Shown here: piece by piece, positions 43,115 to 55,578 of the stretch
Layout of the letters: each line of letters starts with the position of its first letter
How positions within the stretch are numbered: position 1 is the first letter of the stretch
From: Linnemannia schmuckeri
Taxonomy: Eukaryota; Mortierellomycota; Mortierellomycetes; Mortierellales; Mortierellaceae
Assembly (NCBI GenBank): GCA_029449235.1
Contig: JANATG010000006.1
Span: 2,356,001-2,420,000, forward strand
DNA: 64,000 nucleotides
Direction of reading: 5' to 3'
Made by a program: the position numbers and the translations under genes
Notes under the pieces: generated by a model
What the model was told of the DNA's origin: nothing
Database searches by the model: none
The model's input: the letters and a program-made list of their open reading frames with translations, nothing else

Positions 43115-45094
43115 TGCTTGGTTGTTGTTGGTTGTTGTTGTTGTAGTTTCAAAGGGTCAGCTGAGAGTGATAAAAAAGAAATACTTATGAAGAGGATGAA
43201 GAAAAAAAAAAGGTGGTGGACGAGGAAGGTGCTCTTATAGGAATGGCCAAAACAACAACAATCAACAAAAAAAGAAAGAAGAGAACGGTAACAACAGGTG
43301 GACTGCGATGTTGTGGTAATAGTCAAGAGAGAAGAACGCGTATCAATGAAATTGGGCAAAGGTGTGGAATAGCCACCGCTACAGTAACTTGACTGGTAGA
43401 AACCGATAGGTTTTTGTAAGAGCCAAGCTCACCGCAAGAGGAGACATAGGGTATACAGACACAGTGCGCGAGGGGAAGGAGGAAAGAAGAAAAAGTAAAC
43501 ACACAGAGGCAAAAGGGACTGACGAAAGGGGAAAGGAAAGAGAAGAAACAAGGGGACGAAGGGAGGAGAGGAAAGGGACGGTAAAAGCGCAACGGTTTTG
43601 AGGCAGTAAAGGTCAACAAAACGGAAGCGGAATGGCAAACAAAAGGGAGCAACAAAGGTACGGAAAGTGAAGGGGAGGAGAGGACGGAAGAGGAGATAAA
43701 AGAGAATAAACTACTGTTGCCCCTGGTTGGTTGAATGGCATGGTGGAAACAGTCTGTATTTGTTGGTTACATTTGTTGATTTGTGGAGAAATCCAAATTG
43801 TGCGTGCAATTTGTGAATGTCGACGCAGGCGTGGGTCGGAACAGCCTGTTGTTCGTTATGGCGTGCGCACATCATGTGTGTGCGGTTTAAGGCACTTAGG
43901 TATGTGTGTTTGAGAGAGTGCCCCAGCTTTGTTTCTTATTGTTATTGTTTTCTTATGGAATGGAAAGGAAGCAAAAAAAAAGAAGGTTGTCCGGAAGGAG
44001 TGTGCGCCTCCTTCTCCTGCTCTCCTGGGGATTGACAAAGCCAAACCTGTCGATGATGGACGTCTCGATTTGACGATTAAAGAGAATTCGAAAACGAGGA
44101 TTCATGGGAATGATAGGGTGCCATATCGGGCCATGAAGGACAGGTTTAAAAATAACTAAATTGAAAGAACTGCAGTAATGCTTGTTTGCTTGTCTTTTTT
44201 GTTTGGCAGAGAGGCAAAGTCAACGGTTGTTCATGGATACACACACATGCTGGTGACCTTCAATGTTGTCAATTCTCTATTGCCAATTGAGTTCCAATAC
44301 TCACTTGCCTTTTCTCCTTTCATGCCTGCGCAATTGCTACAGTACCATTTGTCTGTAATAGGTTTGCCCCTTTGCCATTATTTTTATACACTTTGCACTA
44401 ATTCTGTTCATCTATCCAGGGCATCCCAGTCTCTAGTGTCTTCCTTCTTCCTTCAACCTTCTTCCTCTTGTGTGCTACCCCTTGACGATGATGCATACTC
44501 CCTTCTCCGGGTAAAAGACAAAAAAAAATAAATCATAATAAATCGCTCACTTGTCTGCAAATAACAACTTTGTTTGTGTAGCTGGCCAATGACACCCTGT
44601 TCCACCCCCTGTTCCTGCTCCTCTGTGCCCAGTCCAGCCCTGTCCTTCTCCTCCTCTGACGACAGAGCGAATGAGTTTTCCCGACCAGTGCTCCACTCCA
44701 TCACGACCTCTATACCAATTGGCCCTCTCTCCATCGTCTCCATTTGGCAATTCGAGTCCACCGGCCCTTTTTTTGTCCCTTCATCCCATCGTCCCTTCCG
44801 CCTTTTCTCCTTTCTTTTCACTCCCTGTTTTTCTTCGTCATTTTTCTTTTCTTTCTCTTTTTTTTCCCCTCCTCCACTTCACTCCCCACTCTTCACTCTT
44901 CACTCTCTTTCCTTCTTCTCTACTCCCTCTTTCACTCATTAGTTAAAAAGTCTTCGGCATCACTCGCTCGTCTGACATCAAGATCCGAATCACCCGGAAA
45001 AAAAAACAAACACTCACTCCGCTATACTATTTCCGCCCTGTGGTCCATAAACACGCCTCTATCTTTCAAGAAACCCAAGCAAGCCAAAGTAATA
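43115..45094. other. Long divergent promoter region
   Basis: About 2.0 kb between the acidic hypothetical protein (minus) and the velvet gene (plus). The left 0.6 kb is purine-rich on the plus strand and the right 0.5 kb is pyrimidine-rich, mirroring the two leaders. The middle has only unsupported short frames. Confidence 0.5.
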
Positions 45095-47534
45095 ATGGCG
45101 TCAATCCACAGCCTTATCAACCAGGAGCCAGAAGAGGACCGACAACACCATCCCTATCCCAACCCCCATCCTCATCCCCACCACCAGCAACACCAACCTC
45201 AACACCAACAGCTGCAGCACCTCCCACCCGTACATACAATCTCTTCAGATCACCATCACCAGCAACATCCTGGCAACGGCAATAACAATCCCTTGCCACC
45301 GATGCGCGACTACCCAGCCGCACAGCCTGTCGAACCGCCACACCCGGAACAACCTATCCGAGCACCATCGCAGCACCATCATGATCGTCACCCACCTTAT
45401 CATGTCCCGCATTACCACCCATACCCACATCCTTCGAGCAGTCCTTCGAGTGCCTCTGGTGCCTCTTCGTCTTCGACAGGTACTTCTTCGCAGCAGCAGT
45501 ACCAGCAGAGACACTCTTACCCACCTGTAGCCATCGATTCTTCGCAACAGCAGCAACAGCATTATTCTGGGCCTCCTCCTCACCATCCTCATGGTCATCC
45601 TCATCAGCACCCATACCCACAGTACCACGATCAGCAACAACAACAATATGACAGCAGACATCCATACGACCACCATCGTCCTCCTCCATCACCGGTAGCA
45701 CAAAAAGCACCTGTTCCGGACGAGACCACTTCGTCCTCTTCAAAACGGTCCTCTAGTCCGACTACCTCCAGTATTGGTCACCATCAACAGCAGCAGCAGG
45801 AGAGAGGAGAGATACGTCCGATTGTCAAGATCGAGAACAGCCGTTGTCCTTCTGCCACTGGTGCTACAACGGCTGCTACATCAGCGGCACCAGAAGATCA
45901 CCAAAGGTAAGAAAAAAAGAATTTGGATTAGGATTTGTATGAACCCAGTCACGTTTCTTTTGAAGTGGATAAACTTCCCTCTTTCTCTCAGTCAATCCAG
46001 TCGATACACATCCCCCGCTTCTTTTCCTTTACCTTCACCCTTCCACTCACTCCCACCACACACATACTACTTTACGTATCCCTTGCTCAAACATACCCAA
46101 AGCCCCTAAAACTGAACTGAACTAACACCTCCAAATACCAATACCATGTCAACAACAACTACACCGAGTAGACAAGCAAGAATTAAAATCGTGCAACAGC
46201 CCCTCCACGCGCGTATGTGCGGGTTCGGTGAGAAGGACCGTCGACCCGTCGACCCACCTCCAATTGTTCAGCTCCTCTTGGACGAACAACATGATCAACA
46301 TCCTGCGAGACGCGCTCATCGGTCTGCTATTGCGGCTGCCCTCGCTGCTGCCTCTGCTGGGGGAAAGAAAGGGAGCTCGACGAAGAAGAAGAATTCGGGA
46401 GCGGAGAAAAAGGCGAAGGGTGGGAAGAAAGCAGGAGCAGGAGGCCAGGGTGAGGAGGATGCGGGTGAAGAGAGTGCACACGGGGATCATGAGGATGATG
46501 AGGGGGATGAGACTCATAAGCAGCAGGAAGGGAGTGACGCCGACGAGGCTGGTGCAGACAAGAAGACTGCTGCTTCTCGAAATGGTCGGTCCTTGAGAGG
46601 AGGAGGAGCCAAGAACGTGAAGCACGAGCACAGCACTGGATCCACATCCTCCCCATCACTCGGCAAACATGGCCGCCAGTCTACCAAGAGCGACCACTCC
46701 AACAGTGACTCGGACTACGACTCCTACCACAGTGACTCTGACAATGACGACGACAATGCAGGAGACGACAACGGAGATCTAGACGAACAGGACCCGCTCT
46801 TTGTCCTCCACGTCTCCCTCTGGTCGCACGACGGGACCGAAGTCCGTAACATGATTGCGACACCTGGACAATCCGATCCTCCCAAATTGACCAGGATCCT
46901 AATGGGTTCCCTAGTGGTATCCCCGATCCTGTTGAATAACCCTGAAGGTATCCCAGGGTGGTACTTCAGTTTTCCGGACTTGAGTATCAGAACTGAAGGA
47001 ACTTATACCCTCAAGTTCTCTCTTATGCGCTTTGGAAGGTATATCTCAGGAAGTTTTCATGTTTTATTATGCTATGTTGTTTCGAATCATTTAGGGGTTA
47101 GGGAGGTCGTACAACCATTGTTTACTAATCCATGATTTATTTGTTTGTTGATTGCGCCCTCTCTTTCTTATTTAGCTGTGACTTTTCGAGCAGTGAGGAT
47201 GGACAGGCGTCAATGCTGGTCGCAGAAGAGATCAGCGAACCCTTCCAAGTTTTTTCTGCCAAAAAGTTCCCAGGCATGACCGGTAAGCAACTTTTCTTCC
47301 TCGTTTTCCATTTTTTTTTTTTTTTTTTTTGTTATCTGGCTACAAGGAAGAAATGACACAAGTAGCATCACTCTTTATTGACGCCAATTTTTTTTTTCTT
47401 CATTTTCTTCTTGGTTCTTGTTTTGTTATTTGTCATGTGTAGAATCGACGGAGCTGTCAAAGGCATTCGCGAAACAGGGACTCAAGATCCCCATTAGGAA
47501 CGACCTTCGCGTCCGCAAAGCCGACCGCGAATAA
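45095..47534 (+). CDS. Velvet-domain transcription factor with long N-terminal extension
   Basis: Four exons (45095-45906, 46172-47038, 47176-47282, 47443-47534), 625 residues. Residues 1-270 are a His/Pro/Gln/Ser-rich extension with histidine and glutamine runs. The velvet domain starts RQARIKIVQQPLHARMCGFG then EKDRRPVDPPPIVQLLL, the family signature. A ~165-residue Lys- then Asp/Ser-rich insertion interrupts it, after which the domain resumes with PLFVLHVSLWSHDGTEV, SPILLNNPEGIPGWYFSFPD LSIR, GTYTLKFSLMRFGR, EPFQVFSAKKFPGMTEST and a C-terminal LKIPIRNDLRVRK. Velvet factors are NF-kappaB-like DNA-binding regulators of fungal development. An insertion inside the domain recalls VelB, but I would not assign the subtype. 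A shorter start at 46146 is possible if transcription begins within intron 1. AATAAA overlaps the stop codon. Confidence 0.9.
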
Positions 47535-48112
47535 ATAATAGCATCACAGCCCCAAAACAACAGCAGAAGTTTAACAAAGATGGGATTTTTTTTTTGTTGA
47601 AAACAGCAGGACTGCCGTCGACAAAGTTTACAAAAAACAAACAAACAGAGGATGAGGAGTTGTAGATAGGTGACAGATACCATTAGAAGAAAAAAAAACC
47701 AAAAAAAGACTTTCTTAAATTGCGCGCGAATATGAACAATGGCTGGGTGGCAGGTGGCGGGTATGGCGAATGACCTCGGTACCTCGGAGTGAATTTGGTC
47801 CGCAGAAAAGAATCCTCCCTCCCCTAAACAATTTACCCATGCGAGTACAGCCAAAAGTCACATTAGCGTCACTTCAAGAACGTGGTGAGCCTTACCTCCG
47901 GGTCCAATAGGGTGTCGAATACAATATGATATTTTATTTTGAAGAGAGCTACAAACAAAAAACGTGAACCGTCCCTTGTTGTTGTGCGAGGAATAAGAGT
48001 GAGGGAGTGGGTGTGCGTGGCGACATATTTTTTCAATTTTTTTTTGAGTTTTGGTAGGGTAATAAAGGTTCCGGTGGGGCGGATGGTGTGTTGCTGCTTG
48101 GGAAGCAGATGA
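47535..48112. other. Region between convergent velvet and RSP5 genes
   Basis: About 580 bases of 3' flanks with A- and T-rich runs; no gene. Confidence 0.5.
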
Positions 48113-51100
48113 TTACTCCTGTCCAAATCCAACAGTCTCCTCAACAGCCAAGGTCAACTTGTTAACAAGAACATCATACGACTTGTACGGTGGCAAGTCA
48201 ATACGGTTGAAGCTAATAACATACAGATAACAGGAAAGAAAATCACATTTAGTACCAGTGTTCACAAAGCACATATCCTTGAAACACAGAAGAAAACAAG
48301 AATAAGGGACTCACCAGGTGTGGGACTTGGGTAATTGACCAATCTCGCCAGCCTTCTCGATAGTGAACCGTCTAGGACCATCCGAGCCCTGAAGATCCTT
48401 AAATCCGTTAACGGGAATACGCGAAGTACCCGTAGTGAACTGTAACAGACGCGCCTTCTTCTCAGAGTCCCAGGTACGAATGCACTTCCAGAACCACTGC
48501 ACAACCTCGTCCTGCTCAGTGTATCCACGATAGTCAGTGTGCTTCTTCCAGTCATCACAATCAATCTCAGAGATACCTCCCATCAAAAGCTCCAACTCGC
48601 GCTCGTCAAAGACTGTCACCAGCTCCTGAGGGATCAACTGGTGGAATCCTTCAGCAAAGGCCTTGAACTGCTCTTCCACACGACGGGTGATCCTCCACTC
48701 TGTCATAAGCTCGACATACTCCTTCTTGTTCTCCTCTGTCACTGCGATATCCTGACCGCCCTCCTTAAGATCTATCGTAACAATCTCTCCGAACCGCTCG
48801 TCGTTGGTTGAGAAGGTAGTATCCAAAGTCTCGGCTCCGTTCTCGTCGTCCAGCAACCAGTTCAAGTTACGGTACACATCCGCATCGACCGACTCAAGAT
48901 CCGCAAGGGTCACCTTCTTCTTCAAAATCATTTTGTAGAATGACACAATGAAGAAGGCATCCAGCAGACGACGGTGGAAAATAGCGAGACCAACAACGCG
49001 TCCAATGAACTTGAAGTAGTTGAGATGTTCGGAGTTGATGCTCGAGTGAGGGTTGATCTGGAGCGTGTAGTTGTCGTGTGCCGAGTACTCGAACAAACAG
49101 TAGAATGGGTTAAACATCTCGTGTGACAACAAGAAGAAGAACTCTCTATGTAAATCAAAGAGAAAAAATGATATAATTGATGAATTAGCTGCTCGTGTCC
49201 ACTTCAAGTCAATTTCACATAAAAAAAAAAAAGACGGCAATGGTTACCTGGAAAGACCACCGTAATCGAGGCCATCTTCGCCTTCAAACTTGATCATCAG
49301 GCGCTTCTTGAGATCTGTGGGCGACTGACGCATAATCTCGTGGTAGGCATCCTCAAAAATGTGCGAACGGCGGACCTTCATATGACACTGTCCAGGGACA
49401 GGGCGAAGTGCCGGCTGAGATCTAAAGTAGATCAACTTGCGACGGAAATCGCGCTTGTACTGAGGCACACTCTGGTCCAAACTACTAGGAAGACGAGGAT
49501 CTATAAACATTTGCACAAGAACGCATTAGTTAGCGGGAACAAAAATGATGCCCACCACGCAAAGAAAGGTTACGAGACTGTGAAAAGCCCAGAATGGCAC
49601 ATTAAAACTTACCATCCCAGGTGGTGGTCTTGGTGTTGTGATCGACAAAGTAGACGCGAGCAGTGTTGGTGAGACGCATCTCCCATCCTGAAGGAAGAGC
49701 ACCCAGTTGTGAGACAGGCTGTTGGTGGACTGCAACCTGGTTGGTTGAGCTACGAGGATCGCTCATACGCACAAACTGTTGACGACGGGGGTCCACCCAG
49801 GTGGTTGAGCGAGTGTTGTGGTCTACATAGTAGGGCCTGCCTTCGGGCGTCAGTCTCTGCTCCCATCCTGCTGGCAATGGTCCAGATCCTGCAGTGGTCG
49901 AGTTGAGACTGATGGGTGCCAGTCCTGTCGTGTTCTGGGGCATAGGTGAGCTTGCAGCTGGTTGTGGTGAACTAGCAGCCGCAGCAGCGTCGGGCATCGC
50001 AGCACTTGACTGAACTGGCAAGGGCGTGCTTCCGCCTGATCGATCATCAGGAAGGGCACGGTTGTTGTGTTGCTGTCTCTGCATCTCCGTTTGGTTGTTG
50101 ACTTCTTGAGCCCTGTCCTGTGTTGATGTGTTCAAACTAATGTAAAAAGAAAGAAGAAAGTAGCTTTGTTAGAGGTCTGCAAATATCACATCAACCTTGA
50201 CGTCGTTAAAATATTAGCGGGGCTCACCTTGGGCGAGTCCAGGTAGTCTGACGGTTGTTATGATCCACGTAGTAAGTACGACCCAGTGGATCCAAGCGAC
50301 GCTCCCAGCTATTCATAGTACAAAACAACACAGGGGAGAAAGAAAAAAAAGAAAGCAACAGAGAGTATGAGCAGATGGTCAGCTAATGCCGTGAATAAAT
50401 AAGCCCAACACATGCGTTACTAACATCGTGTGGGAAGTGTCATTTCCAAGAAGACATACTTAGGTGGGAGAGGTCCATGTTCGTCTTCGTAGGGTGAAAG
50501 TTGACGCCCTCCGTTAGGGGCGGCTGCGGGGACTGTGGGTGATGCAGCGACGGGAGTGACGGTGGATTGGGCGGGGCTAGAGGTAGCAGCAATGCTGTTG
50601 CGGTTGGTCGATATTGACCCATTGTTGGAAGAGACTGCAGAGAGAACAGAGGGCGTCCTACGATGTGTCGATGCTGGTGCCTGAAGGGTGCGTCCGTTGG
50701 CGACGGTGCCCTGATGGCCAGTGTTGGACGAAACGTTGATAATGAGCTTTCCTTGGACAACCACGTCATTCGATCCAGATTTCTTCAATTCCGTTGTGAG
50801 CATTTCTAAGATAGGGACACAGATACAATTGAGAGGGAGGAGGCGAATGTAAGTGTCCTGCGTAGAGTGTCATAAAGGTGATTGGTTCATATCATATATG
50901 ATTGCCACGGTGGAAGAGGCGCAAGAATGCGAGAGAAACAATAGCGACGGCGTACCATCTCCTCCAACGTTCACGTCAAAAACATCGCCCATCTGGATGT
51001 TGACGGTTCCCAAGAATCCCTGATCCTTTTTCTTGAACTTTTTCTGGTCAAAGATTTGAACTGCGAGGACACTTTTGTTGGTAACATTACTACGATTATG

Positions 51101-52793
51101 CAAGAAGATGCAAGGAGATAGATTACTTGTTAGTAAAAACACTGGAGACAGAAAGGTAAACAGAGACTATGCAGTGTTGCCAAAGGGACGAAGTCAGTAA
51201 TGGCAATAAACAAAACGATACTCACACTTCGAAGCTTTCATTCCAGTAAGGGTTCAAGGTCTTTTTCATGACGGTGGTGGTATGGGTCTGGTCGCCATCC
51301 ACCGTGACGACGGCGAAAGGGTCAGGCAGACCTATGAGACAGAGAAAAAAGATAAACGCCAAGCACACGACAGCCAGGAGCGAGAGAACGATATGAGCGC
51401 TCATATTCTATTTTTTTTTTCTCTTTTTTTCATTCATGGCCAATTGGCCCAATTGTGCGAATATATGAAGAGAGTGAGAGAAGTACTTACGGAAGACATC
51501 CCGCTTGTAAAGACCGTCGGCAGCGATGACTGTGAAGGATGACAGGAGTATCATCAAATACATTTGTGAAGGATGGATTAGTAATGGATGGGATTGTTGT
51601 CTATTCATTATTATTTTGCTTGGCATGATCCATCAGCAGCGGTCGGTGCATCGACTTCTATCGTGTGTTCTTTTTTCTCATCAGACTCATTGGTCCTCGA
51701 TATATTCTCTCATACAAGAAGGGGGGAGGAGGGGGGATGAGGCTGACAGAGTCAGGTGCTGCGTGTGTGTGCTTCTACTGTCGTTGTTGTGCGATGGTGT
51801 GAAGATATCCCATCCATGGATTGTTGGATAGAATAGATACGAAATAAAAAAATAGGTGGACAAATGGTGGACAAATGGTGGCAAGGGAATTGCACTGCCA
51901 GGGTGGTATACTTTCTAGAACCCCTTTCCTCTTTCTCTTCGTATTAGTCCCGGAACAAAGTAAACGGGTCTACCGTCTCTCCAGAAAGACTGGAGAGAGA
52001 GTGTGAGGGAATCGCAAATGATGTATGTGGTCACGGCGTAGCAAGGACCGAAGGCTGAAACCGCAAAAAAAAGGATCGAGACTGAAGACAAGAGGGTGAA
52101 AAAATATAAAACGAACAACCCTTTTGCCCTTGTGCAAGAAAGGCTTTAGGGCAAGCCTTCTTATTCATTTTATCCCTGTCGATATAAACCCTGCTTGCTG
52201 ACCTCTGTGTAGTATGAAGTGTTGTAGAACTAAAGTCGTATTGTTGGTGCTGCTGCTGCTGCTGCTGCTGTTGTTGTTGTTGCTGTTTTGTCACTTGGAA
52301 GAGGAGTCAGAGCAGAAAGTCTCGCTGAGTAATAACTTACCAGTGAGACGAATAGGTCTCCTACAAGTGGTAAAAAGTAAGAGGGCGAATGCAAGGAGAA
52401 GAAGTAAGTGGGCTTGTTAGTCAGCAGTCGAGAAAAATACAACAGCCAATAGAGGCAAGAGGGACTGCGCGACGTAGATGAGAAGGAGTGAAGGAAAGAA
52501 CGAAAGTATATTGAAGAGGAGAGAGTGAAGAATCAGAGTTCGACTGTGTGTGGTGTGTGAATATGTATGGAGGAGTGAAAGGCGGATAGGGCCGATACGA
52601 AAAGTACGCAGGAGCGACGAGGGGTGGTAGTGGTGGCGGTGAAGGGCGTGAGTGTATGTGTGTACGTGAGTGTGTGTAAGAAGAGCGAATGCGTGTATAA
52701 GTGAGAGTGGGCATGTGTGAATGACTGAATAAGTATAGAGGCGATGGCGATGTTGACCGAGTCGACTTACTGTGTCAGGCCGTTGGAGGACAT
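48113..52793 (-). CDS. RSP5: NEDD4/Rsp5-type HECT E3 ubiquitin ligase
   Basis: Eleven exons (52793-52771, 52360-52341, 51529-51491, 51331-51226, 51089-50956, 50805-50460, 50308-50228, 50136-49613, 49500-49248, 49145-48315, 48212-48113), 818 residues against 809 for yeast Rsp5. A C2 domain covers ~9-140 (LTVIAADGLYKRDVF, LPDPFAVVTVDG, KKTLNPYWNESFEV). Three WW domains are at ~218-250 (NWERRLDPLGRTYYVDHNNR), ~336-368 and ~393-424, each with both Trp. The HECT domain is ~440-818. Catalytic Cys786 lies in KSHTCFNRIDLPPY. WW domains bind PPxY adaptors; the enzyme ubiquitinates membrane cargo for endocytosis and sorting. Exon 2 is a 20-base microexon, and the last intron splits the catalytic Cys codon (TG|C). 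Confidence 0.96.
52248..52285 (+). repeat. (TGC)n/(TTG)n microsatellite in RSP5 intron 2
   Basis: About eight TGC units followed by TTG units, lying in the ~810-base second intron, 56 bases from the microexon. Confidence 0.85.
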
Positions 52794-54489
52794 GGTCGTT
52801 GGTGGTTGAGTTTTGGTTGTTTAGGAGAGGAGACTCCTGTCAAAAGTCGATAGAGATGTAAAAAAAAAAAAAAAAGGCCAGGAAGAGAAGAAGGGAAGGG
52901 ATGTGAGTTGGTGAGTGTAAAGGAAGAGAGAGGGGTGATGGGAAGGAGGAAGATGTGGTGGTAATGGTGATGGGAGAGAGGGTGTGGAGGGAGAGGAAAA
53001 AGATGGGACAATTGAGTAATAAAAAAGGGAAAAGGGAGAAGGAAGAAGGGGAGCGCCAAGGTAGGAAAGAGGGAAGGGAAGGGAAGGGAATAAAGAGAAG
53101 AGACGAGAAAAGAGAAGAAAAGGAAAAAGGGAGACAAAGGACAGAAATCGACAGCTTGTGTGTGTCTACTTGTTTTGTGAACACTCACAGTCAGGCGCGC
53201 TGGTTTATTTTTGGTGCTCGAATCAAGACAGGGGAGGGATAGAAGAAGACGAAGAAGAATAAGAGGCAAATCCATGAATAATGAATGAGTGGAGTTGGGG
53301 AGTTCGGAGGAGAGGGGGAGAGGAGTTGGAGGTGAACACTTCTTCTCAAGATACACCGACCGATACATCACTTCTACTGTTCTTGACCCTTTTCTCTTTA
53401 CTGCCTCTGCCTCTTGTTCTTTATTGTCGGAACCCCTTTCAAAAATGAATGCATCAACGGTTGTAAAAAAAAAAAAAAATTCGATCATGGCATGGTATGT
53501 GAACAATTTTCGTTCAGAAAAAGAGAACGACGAGAGAAAACAATGGTCGACACAAGAAAGGAATACAAATGTGAGCTTTCTCCCCTCGGGGTTGCGTTTT
53601 GTCGAGAGCGCGCTGAGAAAAATGAAAGTAAAAAAAAAAAAGGGCGCAGGCAAACAAGAAGAAGAGCTGACTGACATGACGATGGCATGGCCATGGCATG
53701 TTCCCTTTTAGATGAATTACTGGACTGGTGTGGAACACATTATGTGCTCATAATTTTCGCAGAGGGTTCGATATGATATGAAGGACATGATAAAGGGCAA
53801 TAACTGGATGGATTCATTTCTCTTGAGTAGCGCGCGCACTGTCGCTCTTTGGAAATGGGGTATGTAGCATTTTGGGACTGGAGGAAAGTGCAACCGGACA
53901 AGGGTTATGAAGACTTTTACAGCAAGCAGAGGCCTTGCTTTTGATAATGCAAACCGACAGCTTTTTTGCTGCACACATTTGTCTTACCGGTGATGAAGGA
54001 GCAACAACAAAAAATCGGCTGGAGCGGTGCAGATGATTTATGTGTGTGTGTTTATGTGTACCACCAAAGAGGACGAGAAAGGATAAAATTCAAAAAAGCA
54101 GAGACAAGTCGACAGCGAGGCAATTTCATCGTCTACATTTATCCGCGCAAAAAGCATTGCATACAAAAGGTATAAGTAATCGTGACCTGGTCCTGATCCC
54201 TTTCCTCTTCCTACCACGCCGGATGACAAATTGCGTTGCGTTCAGAGGACACACACATAGCCCTACGATATTCCACCCTACTTTTACTTCTTTTTTTCTC
54301 GATGTCCTCTCCCCTAGAATCCTTAGCAATCCCAATGACATCGTCACTGTCATTATGTTCGTCATAGCTGTCGCCTTATTCCTTCTAAGCCAATCAACCC
54401 GTACTAATATAAGGCGCGTTTTCTATTATTTACTAATGCAATTTTCAAAATAGTTGTCCCGCTTCATTTGCTAGAACTACTTGAATAAT
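52794..54489. other. RSP5 upstream region, gene-poor
   Basis: About 1.7 kb. 52860-53140 is purine-rich on the plus strand, i.e. the pyrimidine-rich RSP5 leader, with GGGAA units at 53072-53092. The rest has no defended gene. Confidence 0.5.
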
Positions 54490-55183
54490 CTACCTTCTGC
54501 GACCCTTCTTGACGACGGTCTCAAACCCATCCTCATCAATAATCGGCTCTGGCTTCTCCTTCTTCACCGGCTCTGGTGCTTCACCCATCTCAACATCCAT
54601 ATCCTCACCTCCTTCACCCTCCTCACCGCCATCGTCACTGCTATCATCATCATCGCCCTTCTGAGCCTTGGAACTCGTGAAAGCTCCACTGATCTTTTGA
54701 GAATCCTGCTTGAGTGTCTGAACAAGGTCGTATTTCCCGTGAGTGCAATCCAAAAAGAGTTGTTCGAGGATTTTGGAAATGTGCTGTTCCGACTTGTCCT
54801 CGAGCATGATTGAGAATTCGTCGTTCATGATCTGAAGCAGGATGTCTTCCAAATCAAACGTATCCACTTTCTTTCCATCTACGTTTGTTATGTCGGGTAG
54901 GATTGTTTACAATGTTAGTTTTCAGCTATCGACTACTTGTCCTTTCCTTGTTGATCGTTCGCTCGTTCTGATGGCATGAACAGCAGAGGAGTGATAAAGA
55001 ATAAGACGAGGACTCACGTTCGCCAAAGTAGTCAACGATTGTATCGACGAACCAGTCCCGCTTGGCGGCTGAGTCGTGTCCGCCCCACTCGCCATCGACA
55101 GCCAGCTTGAGCGCAGTCCAGGAGTGGAACAGGTATTCAACACCCTCCCTGAAGGCGACCTGATTAGGATGAGGAGCAGCCAT
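54490..55183 (-). CDS. TSR2: Pre-rRNA-processing protein Tsr2
   Basis: Two exons (55183-55018, 54878-54490), 184 residues. The N-terminal helical domain reads FREGVEYLFHSWTALKLAVD GEWGG then AKRDWFVDTIVDYFGEHGK. The block VDTFDLEDILLQIMNDEFSI MLED spans the conserved acidic helix of TSR2. The C-terminal half is an acidic disordered tail (DDDDSSDDGGEEGEGGED) ending IDEDGFETVVKKGRRR, typical of the family. TSR2 chaperones ribosomal protein eS26 to pre-40S particles. Divergent from a small membrane-protein gene across 395 bases. Confidence 0.94.
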
Positions 55184-55578
55184 TGTCTTGTATGGATGTA
55201 CTTGAGAGAGTTGAAAGTGATGCTGAAAACAAAAGTTACATGGCAAAAAAAAAAAAAAAAAAAGTTGCCTCGACCCAAAACAACGACTGTCCCTCCCCAC
55301 ACACAAACAAGCAGTCCCTGCTCTGTCTCTCATCGATAAATCGACCCCCCTCTCTGTCTCTCGTTGCTGCAATGCGATTCGTTCCTAGTGTGGCTTGAAT
55401 GTGGATCGAACACATCCGCCATGATGTCGTATTGCTCTTTTCGCACGCCAATAAACCCAGAACCTTTTTTATTTTCTCAAAAGAGCATCATCTCATCCTT
55501 CCATCTTCACTCACTTACCTTCACCACTCCTTTCTCTTCCCCTTTTCAACACACACACCCCAACTTCACACTCTCAGC
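55184..55578. promoter_or_regulatory. Bidirectional promoter, TSR2 / small membrane protein
   Basis: 395 bases between divergent start codons. Contains an A19 tract near 55244-55262; the right-hand 120 bases are pyrimidine-rich. Confidence 0.5.

Noticed and set aside
46146..47135. Stand-alone velvet gene starting at 46146
   Set aside because: A consensus intron (donor 45907, acceptor ending 46171) joins it in frame to the upstream exon; the short form is kept only as a possible isoform.
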